The notes: a model not told the origin generated them from the letters alone. A DNA stretch of 64,000 nucleotides from Costus lasius (GCA_027563935.2 JANVAS020000222.1:4836001-4900000); one strand, 5' to 3'; positions 29,630 through 40,969 are shown, counted from the stretch's first letter. Numbers and translations are program-made.

Positions 29630-31408
29630 GGTGTTCGTTGCTGCAGGTATCTACAACAATGCAAGAACAGCAAGGTCAGTATCAATGTATAAGAATCAAT
29701 CAGGACTTAAGAAAGATTCTTTTTTCTCACTATTTTATCAGGCGTGAAAAATCCAGCAAAACAGCCCGAAAGAGTAGAACTCTTTTAGTGAGATGGGATC
29801 CAGATTTCATACTTGGTCTCCGCGTCCCGCTTAAGCGAGATAAGATGCACAGAGAGTACAAGCACTAGTTTCTGGTAGGCAGTCCCTGCCGATCGCCAAC
29901 CCGTGCGATTCCCCTTCATCTGGGCAGTCCAGCAGACTGTGCCAACTGAGTTGGTACAACACAATCTCTGACCCCACAGATGGCTGCCTCCATGTGCTAC
30001 CATATGCGCCACATATGTAGCCTACACGGTCAAGCTGACCCGACCTACTCCCTGGACCACCACGTGCTATGCTGAGCAACGAGAAGGGATAAATCCCTAC
30101 TCTGTAACACGCAGGTGAAATCCCGCACCGTCTGAAGATAGATGGACGTGCCCACTGAGTGGGTACAACACGGCTCCAACGATAATCAGAACAGTGAGGT
30201 TTCGCGTCAGAAGGCTTACGAGCTTGATATTTTAGCGTTGGATTTTAACGGTCTTTTATCTTCTTGCCTATCATGCAATTTCTATGGTGATAGCAGAAGA
30301 TAATTTAATCATGCAATTCTAATATTAAGCAATAAAAGAAAGCATGAATCTTATGTGGTAAAAGCCCATAGCTCTAGAAGACCTTAACCTAACTTAAGTC
30401 TTCATTTGCTCTTCATGGGTCTTTTGCTGCTCATCTGGCCCAAACCTGGGCCCAAGCGCCATCTGCAGCACAGGTGCGCCCACCAGGAAAATGCGCCAAG
30501 TCCTAGGGTCGAACCCTAGACCTCCCACCTGGTCCAGCCACTTGCTGCATGCGCCTCTGCCAAGTGTGCTCTGTGCTCTTGTCTAATTAAATTACAAATT
30601 TAACTATCTAGACAAGAGTGACACGCAGGTCACTAACATTTTATAAATTAAAACAATGTGATGCGCAGATCACAATAATTAATTTACAATTTTTAATACA
30701 GGCACGCAGGCCCCAGCACAGCACACAATTAATATGGGCAGCCCACATAAGAAGAAATAAACAAGCATATGCAACATTCAAACATGTGATCCAACCAAGA
30801 AAATTAAATTTCGAAAACCCATAGGTATCAATTTTAATTTCCTTATTCGCCCTTACTACCTTACAACGGTCCATTACTAGGGATCCACTCATCCAACCTA
30901 GTCAGATCCACTGCCCTTGCACGCACCAAGTCCTAACTGACTTGCGTCGACCATAAGGTCAACTATGCATGCGCCAGGGCTGAACGACCACACTGAGGTC
31001 TGGCAAACGGGCGTGACCCCGGGCCAAACTCAGGTGCGTTCATTAGTTGTCTCAATCAGACATCGCTACACACCTGTGTGCAGTCGACCTATAGCCACCA
31101 TAGGCTTGCGCCAAGGTGCTATCTGATCGACCCATTCAGGTTGTCAGATGATCTGATCAGACATTCTGGATCTAACCTAGGGGGTGACTTCAACCCTAGT
31201 AACCCGTCTAAGGGTTTAAAGTATGGGCTTAGATCTAATTGGAGCGCGCATGTAATAAGGATTTTAGATAGAACCTGAAAGCGCCAACAAGCAAAATAAC
31301 ATAGACAAGTTTCGGTATGAAACATGTATATTCGCATGTTGATAATTCTAGATCTAAAACATGGATCACACAACATGAAGCAATCATAAAATGCATGCAT
31401 CAACTTTG
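29630..31408 (-). other. Leader of copia-1
   Basis: About 1.8 kb between the PBS and the Gag start, with no supported ORF. A long leader is common in this copia group and probably holds the packaging signal. Confidence 0.7.
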
Positions 31409-31420
31409 GCTCTGATACCA
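31409..31420 (-). other. Primer-binding site of copia-1 (initiator-Met tRNA)
   Basis: Element strand TGGTATCAGAGC, two bases from the 5' LTR edge at 31423. Confidence 0.95.
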
Positions 31421-31422
31421 AT

Positions 31423-33126
31423 TGAAAGTACCCCTTAACCTAAGGGGGGTCCCCTTCTAGGGGGAGCAAAAACCCTAGACATATGGCGCATAAAACTTTT
31501 GCAGCGGAATTAAGGGTTTGAAAGAATCTATTGCATGATATATGATCAACTTAAGTAAACTTGAATTCATACCATAGCCATATGCGTTGGATGAAAACTT
31601 GGAAGGAAAGGCGCAAGCGAGCCTTCTCCTAAGGTGACGCACACAATTGGTGTCGCCTACTTTCCTTGGTGCTCCTTGTGCTAGCAAGGTTCCAAGAAGC
31701 CTTTGTCGAATGGAAGGGAGAAGAGATCGCCTTGCTTGAGTGAGTTTTTCTCTCTTGTTGTCCTCCTCTTCTCTAGCCGAGATGTTGTCTCGTCTAAGCC
31801 AAGCGTTGGCGACGAACAAAGAGAAGGGGGGCGTGAAGTGTGGCAAACGTGAGTCATGGCCACGATTAGTAGAAGTGCTATCCAAAAATAGCATCCACTT
31901 CTCAACGTGCGCCCTTGGGTTTACCCAATCGCAAATGCCACATCACTTGAACCAAGCGCTCAACCAATGAGCCAGTTCACATCGGTTTGGTCCAAGACCA
32001 ATTAACCCAAGCAATATGGTCTAGATCTCACTTAAACCCTAAGGCTTCAGATCTAACCGTCAATCTCTTCGATGCTCTTGATCTGACCGATCTGGCATCT
32101 ATTCTCCCGATCGAAGCTTACCGATCTCAAGCCCTAATCAATCAAACATGATCAGACCAGATCTCACTCACAATCAGAGATTAAATCCCTTTAAACTGAA
32201 CCTGAACAATTCAGTCCACACGATCTGACTTAAGTAAGCCATATCATCAAATTGTGCGACCCTGAGGGTTTCCTTTAAATGTCGGTAACGATAATTCACA
32301 TTATCACGATCAGTGAGGGGTATCTAGCAACACATCACTGTCTCCCGATATAAAGGAAAGAGTCTTCCAAGACTTCACCCAAACCACAGCACAAGTGTGA
32401 ATCATTTCACAAAGCATACATATTTCCTTTGCCACTGGATGTTCTTATTGGACAAGCCTGTCAAGCTCGTAACTCCAATATGATGAGCATGATCAGAACA
32501 GATGAACATAGTCACCTGGGTATGGCCATACACTTTTCTCAATCATCTCATCCAGGGGGCCCCTTTAGAACATCAGACTCCTTCAACAAGGAGACGGCAA
32601 TCCTATGTCTATCACTAGTGCTCTAACCTGACTCAAGCTCACCATCCAAGATAGTCTATAATCATTATGTTTCAAATGATATTGAACCATCTCAAAACAA
32701 TGACAATCATCATTTAGAAAACACAAGTGATCTCAAGTCAGAGGAAATGTGCCACTTGTCTTAATCAAGGAACATTCACATTGTGACAAACAATTGAACA
32801 TCCTAGTAGGGTCTGTCCAGTACATCCAATGTACCCATGAGTCTACATCTTATTCCATGCTCGAAGCATCCTATAAGATTAGAACACATATTAGTCTTAA
32901 CAATATCAAGGCTGTCTCATGTTCACCAAGATATATCGACTAAGGACATAATAGCATGTCAGCCGAGCTGAACAGCTTTGAGACATTATTCAGAAGAACA
33001 TATATTGCAGCAGACAATGTAGCTAACTGAATAACAACCATGCCTTTATAAACATAACAGTTTATTACATGATACAAATACATTCCCATAGGCCTCAAAC
33101 ATTAGCCTTAAGGGCATACCCCAACA
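31423..33126 (-). repeat. 5' LTR of copia-1
   Basis: 1704 bp, same as 24024-25727 in the parts compared. It drives transcription toward lower coordinates. Confidence 0.95.
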
Positions 33127-33131
33127 GTTAC
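33127..33131. repeat. Target-site duplication GTTAC, right copy
   Basis: Matches 24019-24023. Confidence 0.95.
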
Positions 33132-33991
33132 TGAAGACTCTACAGATTGTATGAGTAAACAACCACTTCTCAAAATCTGAAGACACTTGTAGTTTTGATA
33201 TACCATGCATGATTGGCAACATTTTGTTCGATAGAGGACTCTTGGATTTAGGCTCTGGAGTCAGTATCATGTCATTCGTTACCTTCAAGAAGCTGGACTT
33301 GGGAAATCACAAATCAACATCGCAAGTTCTCCAGTTTGCATACAGCTCTAAACTTCACCCGCTCGGGATCGCCGAGAATGTGTCGTTGCAGATTAAAGGA
33401 TTCTCTATCTCGGTAGACTTCATGATTCTAGATATGGCTGAGAATTCCATTTTTCCTTTTATATTAGGCAAGCCATTCCTCGCTGCGATCAGAGCCATAA
33501 TCGATGTCCCACACAGGATAATGACTTTTTGCATTAATGGGAATAATATGTCATTTAATCTTCCTGCTAACAATAAAGAATTCTATTTTTCAGGTTCTAG
33601 GGAGAGCAGAGCGATGGCGAAGGAAAGTACTACACTGTTAAGAAGCAAGCTCGAACTCCTCCTAGAAACCTATCCTGAACATTTTGAGGATGAGCCCAAT
33701 GATTCAATTGGTCTAAGAGGAGACAAGATGGATACTATGATATTCCAAGTTGAAGATGCAATGGGAACCGATCCGAAGAAGAAGACACTGGGATTGTTTG
33801 GGGATGAAGTTTTGATTGACTTTGCGACCGCTTATGTGTTTTACTACATTGTTGTTCCATGCTCTGTCAAAATAGTTAGAAAAGAACTTTTATATTTTGT
33901 GCTCATTTTAATAGGTGCAATTCATGGACAACAACGAAAGCAAAGGCTCCATGCCACATACTTTGCCTCTGCCACACCAGACCCACCATGA
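33132..33991 (+). pseudogene. Protease part of element 2
   Basis: Resumes after copia-1. Retropepsin-like domain with LLDLGSGVSIMSFVTFKKLDLG, FILGKPFLAAIRAIIDV and a tail ending near 33991. The conserved block before the protease in elements 1 and A (LYIN..TEALSQMPSYAKFLKEIL) is missing, so an internal deletion of several hundred bases joined linker to protease here. In-frame stops occur between the target site and 33209. The protease would mature Gag, but this copy is separated from gag and unlikely to work. Confidence 0.75.
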
Positions 33992-34001
33992 GCATCATGA
34001 T

Positions 34002-34045
34002 GGTCAAGCTAGTGACCCTAAAGAAGTGCTTGTCAGGAGGCAACC
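34002..34045 (+). other. Two-hairpin motif (element 2 copy, second stem weak)
   Basis: GGTCA (34002-34006), agctag, TGACC (34013-34017), then AAGTGCTTGTCAGGAGGCAA followed by CCCAACTT. The first stem and the AGGCAACCCAA core are kept; the second stem has mismatches. Confidence 0.55.
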
Positions 34046-34189
34046 CAACTTCTTGTTTACTCTTGTTTATCTTATTTGTTATTTATTTTTGGCTCTTAAT
34101 CTTAGTTGTTTTTCAGTTTTTCTTTCATATTCATGCTCTCTAGGCTGTACTCTGCTGATGGTAATTTTTTTAGATTTTTCAGGCACTTG

Positions 34190-34560
34190 CAAGCCATTCA
34201 CGGTCTCACCCGTGCATCCATGCACGACCGTGAATGCCTCGCAGACTCTTTTGCACTCAACATAGAAGTCTTCACGGGCAGGGGTGTGAAGGGACACATG
34301 GCCGTGATGGAGGTTTGCAACTATCGCCGAGGCGTGCACGGGCGTACCCGTGCATTCACACACTGCTGTGACGCGTAAGCGACTTCTGCTTTCGTCTTTC
34401 GCCGAGCCATGCACGGTCGCACCCGTGCATCCATGCACAGCCGTGACGAGTAAGTGAAGCCGGACTCATTTTTTGTGCCGAAATGTTCACGGCCAGGGCG
34501 TGCATCCACGCACGGTTGTGCACGATTTTGTTATAAGACGCCGAGCCGTGCCCACCCACG
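34190..34560. repeat. Internal dyad array of element 2 (CACGGGC/GCCCGTG type)
   Basis: Repeated half-sites: CACCCGTGCATCCATGCACG, GACCGTGAATG, CACGGGCGTACCCGTGCATT, GCACGGTCGCACCCGTGC and ATCCATGCACAGCCGTGA. Overlapping small ORFs on both strands are by-products. Same order as in elements A and E: hairpin motif, array, then the ORF1 region. Confidence 0.6.
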
Positions 34561-34822
34561 TACACACCATGTATGAAATCCTAGCGCCGCCGCCGCTGCT
34601 CCGATCCACCACCTCCGGTACCCGATCGACTGCCGGTGACCCTCCACCATCCTCTCTATCCTCGGCGACACATTCCCCCAAGTTTCCGTGGCTGATCAGC
34701 GCCTCCCGCTGCCTTTCACCATCGCCCTAATTCCTGTCGCCGCCCGCTATTCTGCCGCCGCCGACTTTGAAGACTCCTCTATACCTGCTACTACCTTCCC
34801 GTCACCCTCCTATGCCTCCAGA

Positions 34823-35960
34823 ATGCCTTGGCGTAAGCAAGCCACCTCCAAGCACCGAGCTTCATCTTCCAACGCCGCCGCCGCACAACAGCCGCCTCCT
34901 GCATCGCTGCCAACACCTTATGGGATTATATGCTTTCCAAGCTCAACGCCCTCACACGCTGCCCGGTGGTTACCACCGGGTTCCTTGATCATTCAACATT
35001 GAACACCTTGGGTTTCCATGAAGATGTGTAGTGGCTTTTCCAGTGTATAGGGTGGGAGCAGTTCTTCACGATCTCCTACCCCACATACATCCCCATCGTG
35101 TTGGAGTTTTTGTCTTCAATGGAATTTCATGCCAACATCCATACTGACGAAGATGATGACAGTTTATCCTTCTGGTTGAACAATACCGAGTTTGTTCTTA
35201 CTTTGATAGACCTGAACCAGATCTATGGTTTTCCTACTTATGGGACGCGACTGACACCCGGAGCATTCAATGCTAGTATCTTCTGGGATCAGCTGACCGG
35301 TCATCCATCTTTTGATACCAGAACTGCTAGAGCCACCTCTCTCGGCAACCCTGTCCTGAAGTATGTGCACCGTGTCCTGGCACATACTATCTTTGGCCGA
35401 GGAGAGTCTGATGGTCTTGTTCAAGCGTCTAAGCTCCTATTTCTTTGGGCTATGCTGCATGAGGTCTGACTTAACACTGCTTTCCATTTCGCCAAGCAAC
35501 TCTAGAAAGTTTCAAGGGCGCCAAAGGGTGTCATTGCTCTCAGGGGACTTCTTACCCCAAATGCTCTTGCCGTTGGGATTCGGCCCTACCAGATGGAGAA
35601 AGCCCGGGGCACCTCCTACCTTGTCCTTGACGCCTTCATCTCTATGCGGATGATAGTCAAGGAGGGAGAATTCTACAGTCTGCTCTTCCCCGGGAGCGAT
35701 GTCAAGCTACCACTGCCAAATCCCACACGCACCACAATCCGCAAGCAGCAAACTGGAGAGTTGAGGTAGTTGAGGATCATGATGTGCCTCTTGCGACTGA
35801 GCCACAACCACCTTCTCAGTAGCGGCCCACTACTCAGCTTGACCGCATGGAGACTATGATCCGATTTGTCCGCGATGCCCAACAAGAGACTCACCTTACC
35901 GTCGATGAAGGACTTGATCGCATTCGCAATCTTGAGACAGAGGTAGACCGCCAGGGATGA
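34823..35960 (+). pseudogene. ORF1-like protein of element 2 (ATHILA ORF-1 type), broken
   Basis: Starts at ATG 34823 (MPWRKQATSKHRASSS, basic and alanine-rich), then TPYGIICF. A frame change near 34925-35100 leads to LEFLSSMEFHANIH...LSFWLNNTEFVLTLIDLNQIYGFP, NPVLKYVHRVLAHTIFGRGE, SDGLVQASKLLFLWAML, and in a further frame the GLLTPNALAV and MIVKEGEFYSLLFP blocks and a predicted coil (LDRMETMIRFVRDAQ). The blocks are in the same order as in element A, at 15795-18306. At least three frame breaks make it non-functional. Function of the family is unsettled. Confidence 0.7.
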
Positions 35961-37039
35961 GTACAGTCTTCTATTTTAGAGTCTATGCATGACCTTCAGG
36001 CGAGACTCCGTCGGCGCTGGGGATGAGCAGCATCATTGGTTTCACCCATCACTTGGTCAGCTTTCTGCTTTTTCAGTAGTTTAATTTTTGTCATTAGTTG
36101 TTTGTTTACTTTTATTAGATTGTCATTTTCCTTTCTGCATGCTTTAGTTTGCTAGTTGTATCAACATCTTTAGTGTCTTGCCCACCACCTTCTTTATGCT
36201 ATTTGCTTTGTCTTCTAGTATTGCATTGTTCTATGAGTACTTGATTGATTGTCATAGGAATCTTGACTTTTATTTGCCAATGGTCTATAATGGTTATGGT
36301 TTGCACATATGCTTCTTTGGTTTAATGTAGTTGAATGATGTAATTAACCCAATTCATTATTTGTATAATCTTGAAGAGTGTGCTTATTACTTGACCTTAC
36401 CCTTGGCATGCATCTCATGTGTGGTGATTGATTGTATCTTGCTTCATAACTCTATTGTCCTTGTACACTTTGTCATGGGAATTAGAAATAATAATAGTGG
36501 TACCGAAGTGTTCTTGTACATTGCACATTGCATTTCCACTTGGCACTATTCATAGCATCTCAATAATAAAAGGGATAGTGGTACCTAAGTTCATTGTTCA
36601 TCATACTTGGCACTAACCTGGTGATTCAAAATAAAGATAGTGGTACCGAAGTGGTACCGAAGCAAAGCTTGGCACTTGGCACTATCTATTTTTTTTTTTA
36701 AAAAAAAAAGGCACCACATAGAGACTATGTGGTACAGATGTTATTTTCCCATGACTTGGTATACAATTATTTACTTTGTGAATGCTTGATCAATTGTGTC
36801 ATTTATGTGAGATGTATTGTAAAGGCTTTTGGTACTGTCAATTTCGCATGCTCTAATAGATTGTACTAGTAATATTGGTTTAATTTGCTTTCGATACTGC
36901 ATTATAACTTGAGAATTGCTGTGATTAACCTATAACCTTACCAGACCTACTTAAGCTATCTGAGATTCCCTATTTCTTGTCATCACTCTAGACAATTCAA
37001 TTGCTTGAGGAGAAGCAAAACATTAAGTCCGATGTATTT
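35961..37039 (+). other. Non-coding 3' region of element 2 with stem-loops
   Basis: No supported ORF. Between 36490 and 36690, TAGTGGTACCGAAG and CTTGGCACTA recur as partners of stems, the clearest being GATAGTG (36636-36642) with CACTATC (36680-36686). A T/A homopolymer pair follows at 36690-36710. The end resembles the pre-LTR tract of the other Athila-type elements. Confidence 0.55.
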
Positions 37040-38474
37040 TGATGACATGCAAATATAGGATATATCGTGACTTATTTTGCTATTATTTTGGAGTAAAATG
37101 CATGTTTTATCTCATTTATATACTTAATTGCTTCATATTCTTCAGAGTCTTCACTTTTCCCTTGTTTTATTGAAATGTAGGGATTTCACCCTAAAATCGA
37201 TGGAATTTGGAAGATATGAGGATATGGGACGAATCCTCATTATGAGACAAAGCTACACGTCGAATTTTAGTGCAAACGGAGTTCTCTGTGCTCTTCATGG
37301 GTATGGCCGTGTATCCATGCACGACCGTGTATGAACATGCACTTTCAGATTTCAAGACGAAATGTTCACGGGCACACCCGTGAACCCATGCACGGCCGTG
37401 AAGAGCATACACGGGCATGGCCGGGCCGTGCATCGTCCCGCCAAGTTCGACACCCATTCATTTTTTCGGCCATAACTTACTATTTTAGAAGAGGATTTCA
37501 CTGAAATTTGGGGGAGACATTCCTAACTTAGCTACACACGTTTTGGGACTAAAATCATTGGATTTGATCAAGTGATTGAGGAGAACAAAGTGAAATGGCG
37601 ACAACCTAGGGTTTGGGGTGATTTTCTGGGCGACAACACTGTTCCGGCATGATTCTTCCTTCGTTCTGACATGGATCTTCGTGCTGGACCTCCTTCCATC
37701 AAGGATCTACCCTTCCCTCTGGTCTGATTTGATTTGTATGAGAGATTTTGTGTATTTCACGATGTATATGATAGCGTAAACTCTCCTTTTGGGGTTTGGG
37801 CGTAGCCCAATGTATGAATGTTGAATATTATGACTTGATCTATATATTTCTCCACTTATCTTTGTTCTTATTCATGCCTAGGAAGTTTTCACTCATGTTT
37901 ATGTACTGGCCATATATATGCATGTCTTAGATGCTGTGGGAAGGACTGAGAGGTGAACCACAGTCATCGGAATCCCTTAGACTAGACTGGTGATTTCGTT
38001 TGGCGAGAGCATTCGAAATCACCCGAGGAACCCTAATCCTTCACAGAACCCATTGGATCTGCTTAACCCGGTAAGCCATGAGAGTACGAGACTTGGGCTA
38101 AGTCGGATACCGGACCGTGTCCTGAGAGAGAGCGCGTCTGTACCCTAGGAAGGATTACCTTGAGAAATTAGATAAAACTTGATTAGAACATCAAGCCTTA
38201 ATATTTCTTCATGTTTCAGTGCGGTGAAACCCGATACCCCGAATCTCTCACATAGATTTGAAACCCCGATTGTTTTGCTCTCTGCTCTACTTGATTTCAT
38301 TTGCTTTAGTTTAATTATCTGCACTAGGATTCTAGACATTTCTCCATTAATTGTTAACCTAGCTACAAGTTGACTGATTAGTTAGTACTTGACCCATAGT
38401 CCTCGTGGGATCAATACATATTGTATTACGCAATAGACCGTGCACTTGCGGTAGCAGCCGTTTAGGCCCTATCA
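37040..38474 (+). repeat. 3' LTR of element 2
   Basis: 1435 bp, starting TGATGACATGCAAATATAGG and ending GTTTAGGCCCTATCA. Its dyad cluster (37289-37435) includes the perfect TTCACGGG-caca-CCCGTGAA. Confidence 0.92.
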
Positions 38475-38479
38475 GCTGC
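38475..38479. repeat. Target-site duplication GCTGC, right copy of element 2
   Basis: Matches 20826-20830. Confidence 0.92.
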
Positions 38480-39714
38480 TAATGATCCTACTTGAGAAGG
38501 TAGTTGACTAACCATTCCCTTAAGATCTTCAATTTCTTTGCTTTTATTTTGCATGAACTGATTTTGATTAGTCATAAACTTTTCTAGCATGGACTCAATG
38601 TTTGAATTCTAATTTGAGTTTTGACTTTGGTTTGGCTTTTGTTGGTATCCTCTATTTTCAGTTTGTCCCCCTACATTGCTATTATTCTTCCAAGATAAGT
38701 TCGGGTGATTCCTCCATCCAGGGTTGTAGGTACTAGAATAGGGATCATTGTTTCTACTTTGATTATAATTCCTTAATGCATTAACTTGTTCACTACCTTG
38801 ATTAGCAATGACTTTACAATCTTCAGAAATATGACTATTGTTACCACAGATATCACAAACAATAGATGAAGAAACAACAGCTGTTTGCATTTTAAAAGAA
38901 TCAAATCTGTTGCACAAAGAGTCTACCTTCTCTACTAAGGTATGCCAACCATCACTCTCATTCTTACCTTGAGAAGGTCTATAAAGCACTCCTAGCAACT
39001 TGAAAGCATCTTCAATGGTTTTGATCCTGAGAGCTCCTCCTGTAGCAGCATCAACAGTTAGTCTGGTATTATAAAGCAAACCATTGTAAAAAGTATGAAT
39101 TAAAACCCAATTTTCAGTGCCATGGTGAGGACACTTCTGTTGTAAATCATTGAAATGCTCTCATGCCTCGCTAAAAGATTCACCATCCCTCTATGCAAAG
39201 CTTGAGATTTGGTTTCCCATTTGGATGGTCTTGCTTGGTGGGAAGTACTTCATCAGGAAAGCATTTGACAGTTATTCCCATGTTGTGAAGGTACCAGTAG
39301 GTTGAGCTTGAAGCCAAGAGCGTGCTCAGCCCCTAAGAGAAAAAGGAAACAATCTCAGTTTTAATGCATCGTTAGAAACACCATTTATCTTAATTGTATC
39401 ACAAAGTTGAAGAAACAAAGAAAGGTGTTGGTAGGATCTTCAAGAGGAGATCCTCCAAACTGGTTCTGTTGGATCATAGACAAGAAAGCAGGCTTGATTT
39501 CAAAGTTGTTAGCCTCTATCACCGGTCTAGCTATACTAGAATGAATCTCTTGTGGATTAGGGGCTGCATAGTCCCTAAGCAATTTCTGTTCTGCCATGGT
39601 CACTTCCTCTTCTTGTTGACTTTCTTCAAATCTAAGCTTCCTATGCAATCTAAGAGTTTTATTTATCTCAGGATAAAAAAGGTACAAGAGGTTATGACCT
39701 AAGATTCCTGCGCA
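38475..39714 (-). pseudogene. gag of element A, broken
   Basis: On the minus strand, with the element 1 type Gag: AEQKLLRDYAAPNPQEIHSS, IEANNFEIKPAFLSMIQQNQ near the start, and a knuckle CDICGNNSHISEDC near the end (in the 39079-38609 frame). The expected start codon at 39714 is followed quickly by a stop; a shift near 39385 and another break near 39080 make it a pseudogene. It continues into 20830 on the far side of element 2. Confidence 0.78.
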
Positions 39715-39837
39715 TGCAAAGTAGATATATCAAATAATTTCAAAAGAAAGAAAATAAACAGAAAATAGAAAATAAAAAGAAAACAAAACCTAGTCTAGCA
39801 ATACTTTTAATATCTTCAATATTGACAAAAACCAAGG

Positions 39838-39855
39838 TCCCCGGCAACGGCGCCA
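39838..39855 (-). other. Primer-binding site of element A (Asp tRNA)
   Basis: Element strand TGGCGCCGTTGCCGGGGA, a perfect match to the plant tRNA-Asp complement. The LTR edge is at 39862. Confidence 0.9.
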
Positions 39856-39861
39856 AAAACT

Positions 39862-40732
39862 TGTTATGTCCGCATGTGCACGAATACTTCAAAGTACTAA
39901 AAAGATATCGAACCATAGAGACCTTATTTGCCAAGTACCGAATAATTAATTTCTTACTAGCTAGGCAACCGAAAATATGCAAGTAAACTATCGAAGGCTA
40001 CACAAAAATATCAGAGAGAAAATCTGGGACTAGGGTTTCATTCACTTTAATTTCAATGACTATATATGAAAAGATGTTCGTCAGTCTAATTTCATTATGA
40101 TAAAGATATAATTCACTTAATAAGGAAATTATCTCGCTTTCGCACAAACAATTTACAAGAACCAATCCTCACTTTCGTGCAGGATCTATTCGATTGTTAA
40201 ATAAAAGTGAATCATCAACAAAGAACTCAAGGATCACTTTCATGCATCCGAATTCTAAGTTAATAATCTCAAGTGGAAACTCAAGGATCACTTTCATGCA
40301 TCCGAATTCTAAGTTAATAATCTCAAGTGGAAACTCAAGGATTACTTTTGTGTATCCGAATCTCAACACAGGTTCTGCTTAAGGTTCTCCAACAATCTAA
40401 TATTCAATTTATTGCAATATTGTCATGTTTGTTTCATTAACTCAATCCTAGATCAGATTATCAATCATGGCATTAAACTTCTAAAATTAAGAAATAAGAA
40501 CAAACCTAATTTCTTATGGTGAGTTCCTAACATTAAATTTTAGGGTTCCAAGTTCTCAAGCAAATCACCTTTCGGTCCTTATTGCGAAAACTCTAAAACA
40601 TGCTTGATAATATGAATCTATGGAGAATTAAAGAGCAATCATCACAGAAGCAGAATTATCATACTAAAATTATACTAGATGAAATAATAAAAGATTCATC
40701 TAGTCATTAAGAAATCAAAGGGAATTACTCCC
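39862..40732 (-). repeat. 5' LTR of element A, truncated
   Basis: Element strand ends GTGCACATGCGGACATAACA. Only about 870 bases remain, and sequence from 40733 is a copia fragment, so the U3 side was lost. It contains the 54-bp repeat below and the CTTTCGTGCA-type motif seen reversed in element 1. Confidence 0.75.
40224..40350. repeat. 54-bp tandem repeat in the LTR of element A
   Basis: AACTCAAGG recurs at 40224, 40278 and 40332, exactly 54 bases apart; the first two units look identical. Each contains TCACTTTCATGCATCC, the reverse of the iterated motif in element 1. Confidence 0.8.
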
Positions 40733-40948
40733 CCCATGTCCCAAGCTAAGGAACCATGGTCTCATCAAAGGTCCAAAGACATACTTAGGAGATTTCACCT
40801 GATCAGAGAGATCATTGATCGAGGTGATCTCAAGATTATCAGAGTTGGCACAAAGAATAATCTAGCAGACCCACTGACCAAGGCATTAGCGCAGCAGAAG
40901 CATGATGGTCACACTAGAGATATGCGGTTGAGATTTCTCCACCTCTAG
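40733..40948 (+). pseudogene. 3' end of a copia polyprotein (RNase H C-terminus), 5'-truncated
   Basis: The frame SQAKEPWSHQRSKDILRRFHLIREIIDRGDL...NNLADPLTKALAQQKHDGHTRDM matches the end of copia RNase H (compare copia-1 at its C-terminus). Everything upstream is missing at the junction with the element A LTR. It is followed by the polypurine tract and a full LTR. Confidence 0.9.
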
Positions 40949-40958
40949 GTCTTAGTGC

Positions 40959-40969
40959 AAGTGGGAGAT
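40959..40969 (+). other. Polypurine tract of the truncated copia
   Basis: AAGTGGGAGAT directly before the LTR TG at 40970. Confidence 0.85.

Larger units (their letters stand above)
24024..33126 (-). mobile_element. Intact Ty1/copia element (copia-1), very young
   Basis: 9103 bp with two 1704-bp LTRs (constant offset 7399, no difference noticed over the stretches compared), target duplication GTTAC, initiator-Met PBS, polypurine tract, a 1.8-kb leader and a 1293-codon open polyprotein. All parts for autonomous movement are visible. RT and RNase H blocks (YYDYEIWQMDVKTAFLNGNL, DDFRSQSGYVF) suggest the Tork/TAR/Angela side of plant copia; the lineage needs a tree. It interrupts element 2 between gag and protease. 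Confidence 0.95.
20831..38474 (+). mobile_element. Athila-type non-autonomous element 2 (about 8.5 kb without the nested copia)
   Basis: Bounded by LTRs 20831-22281 and 37040-38474 and by the duplication GCTGC. It contains an Asp-tRNA-type PBS, gag, a shortened protease, a hairpin motif, a dyad array and an ORF1-like gene, but no RT or integrase. Copia-1 (24024-33126) is inserted between gag and protease. The LTRs differ by point changes and by gain or loss of dyad units, so this insertion is clearly older than the chromovirus or copia-1. It lies in the gag-protease of element A, in the opposite orientation. Confidence 0.92.
15765..40732 (-). mobile_element. Athila-type element A, minus strand, host of several insertions
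   Basis: Reading right to left: truncated 5' LTR (39862-40732), Asp-tRNA PBS (39838-39855), gag (38475-39714), then element 2 inserted, then gag end and protease (19646-20830), a two-hairpin motif, a dyad array, and an ORF1-like gene (15795-18306) split by a solo LTR. No RT or integrase is seen. Its 3' end lies left of element B, outside the window. Gag and protease resemble those of element 1 more closely than those of element 2. Confidence 0.75.

Noticed and set aside
34079..34565. Stack of overlapping ORFs on both strands in element 2
   Set aside because: By-product of the GC-rich dyad array; repeated HGCTR-like strings are translations of the repeat.
34560..35002. Possible host gene with proline/alanine/serine-rich product
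   Set aside because: It leads in order into ORF1-like blocks of element 2 and is broken; better seen as the ORF1 N-terminus.
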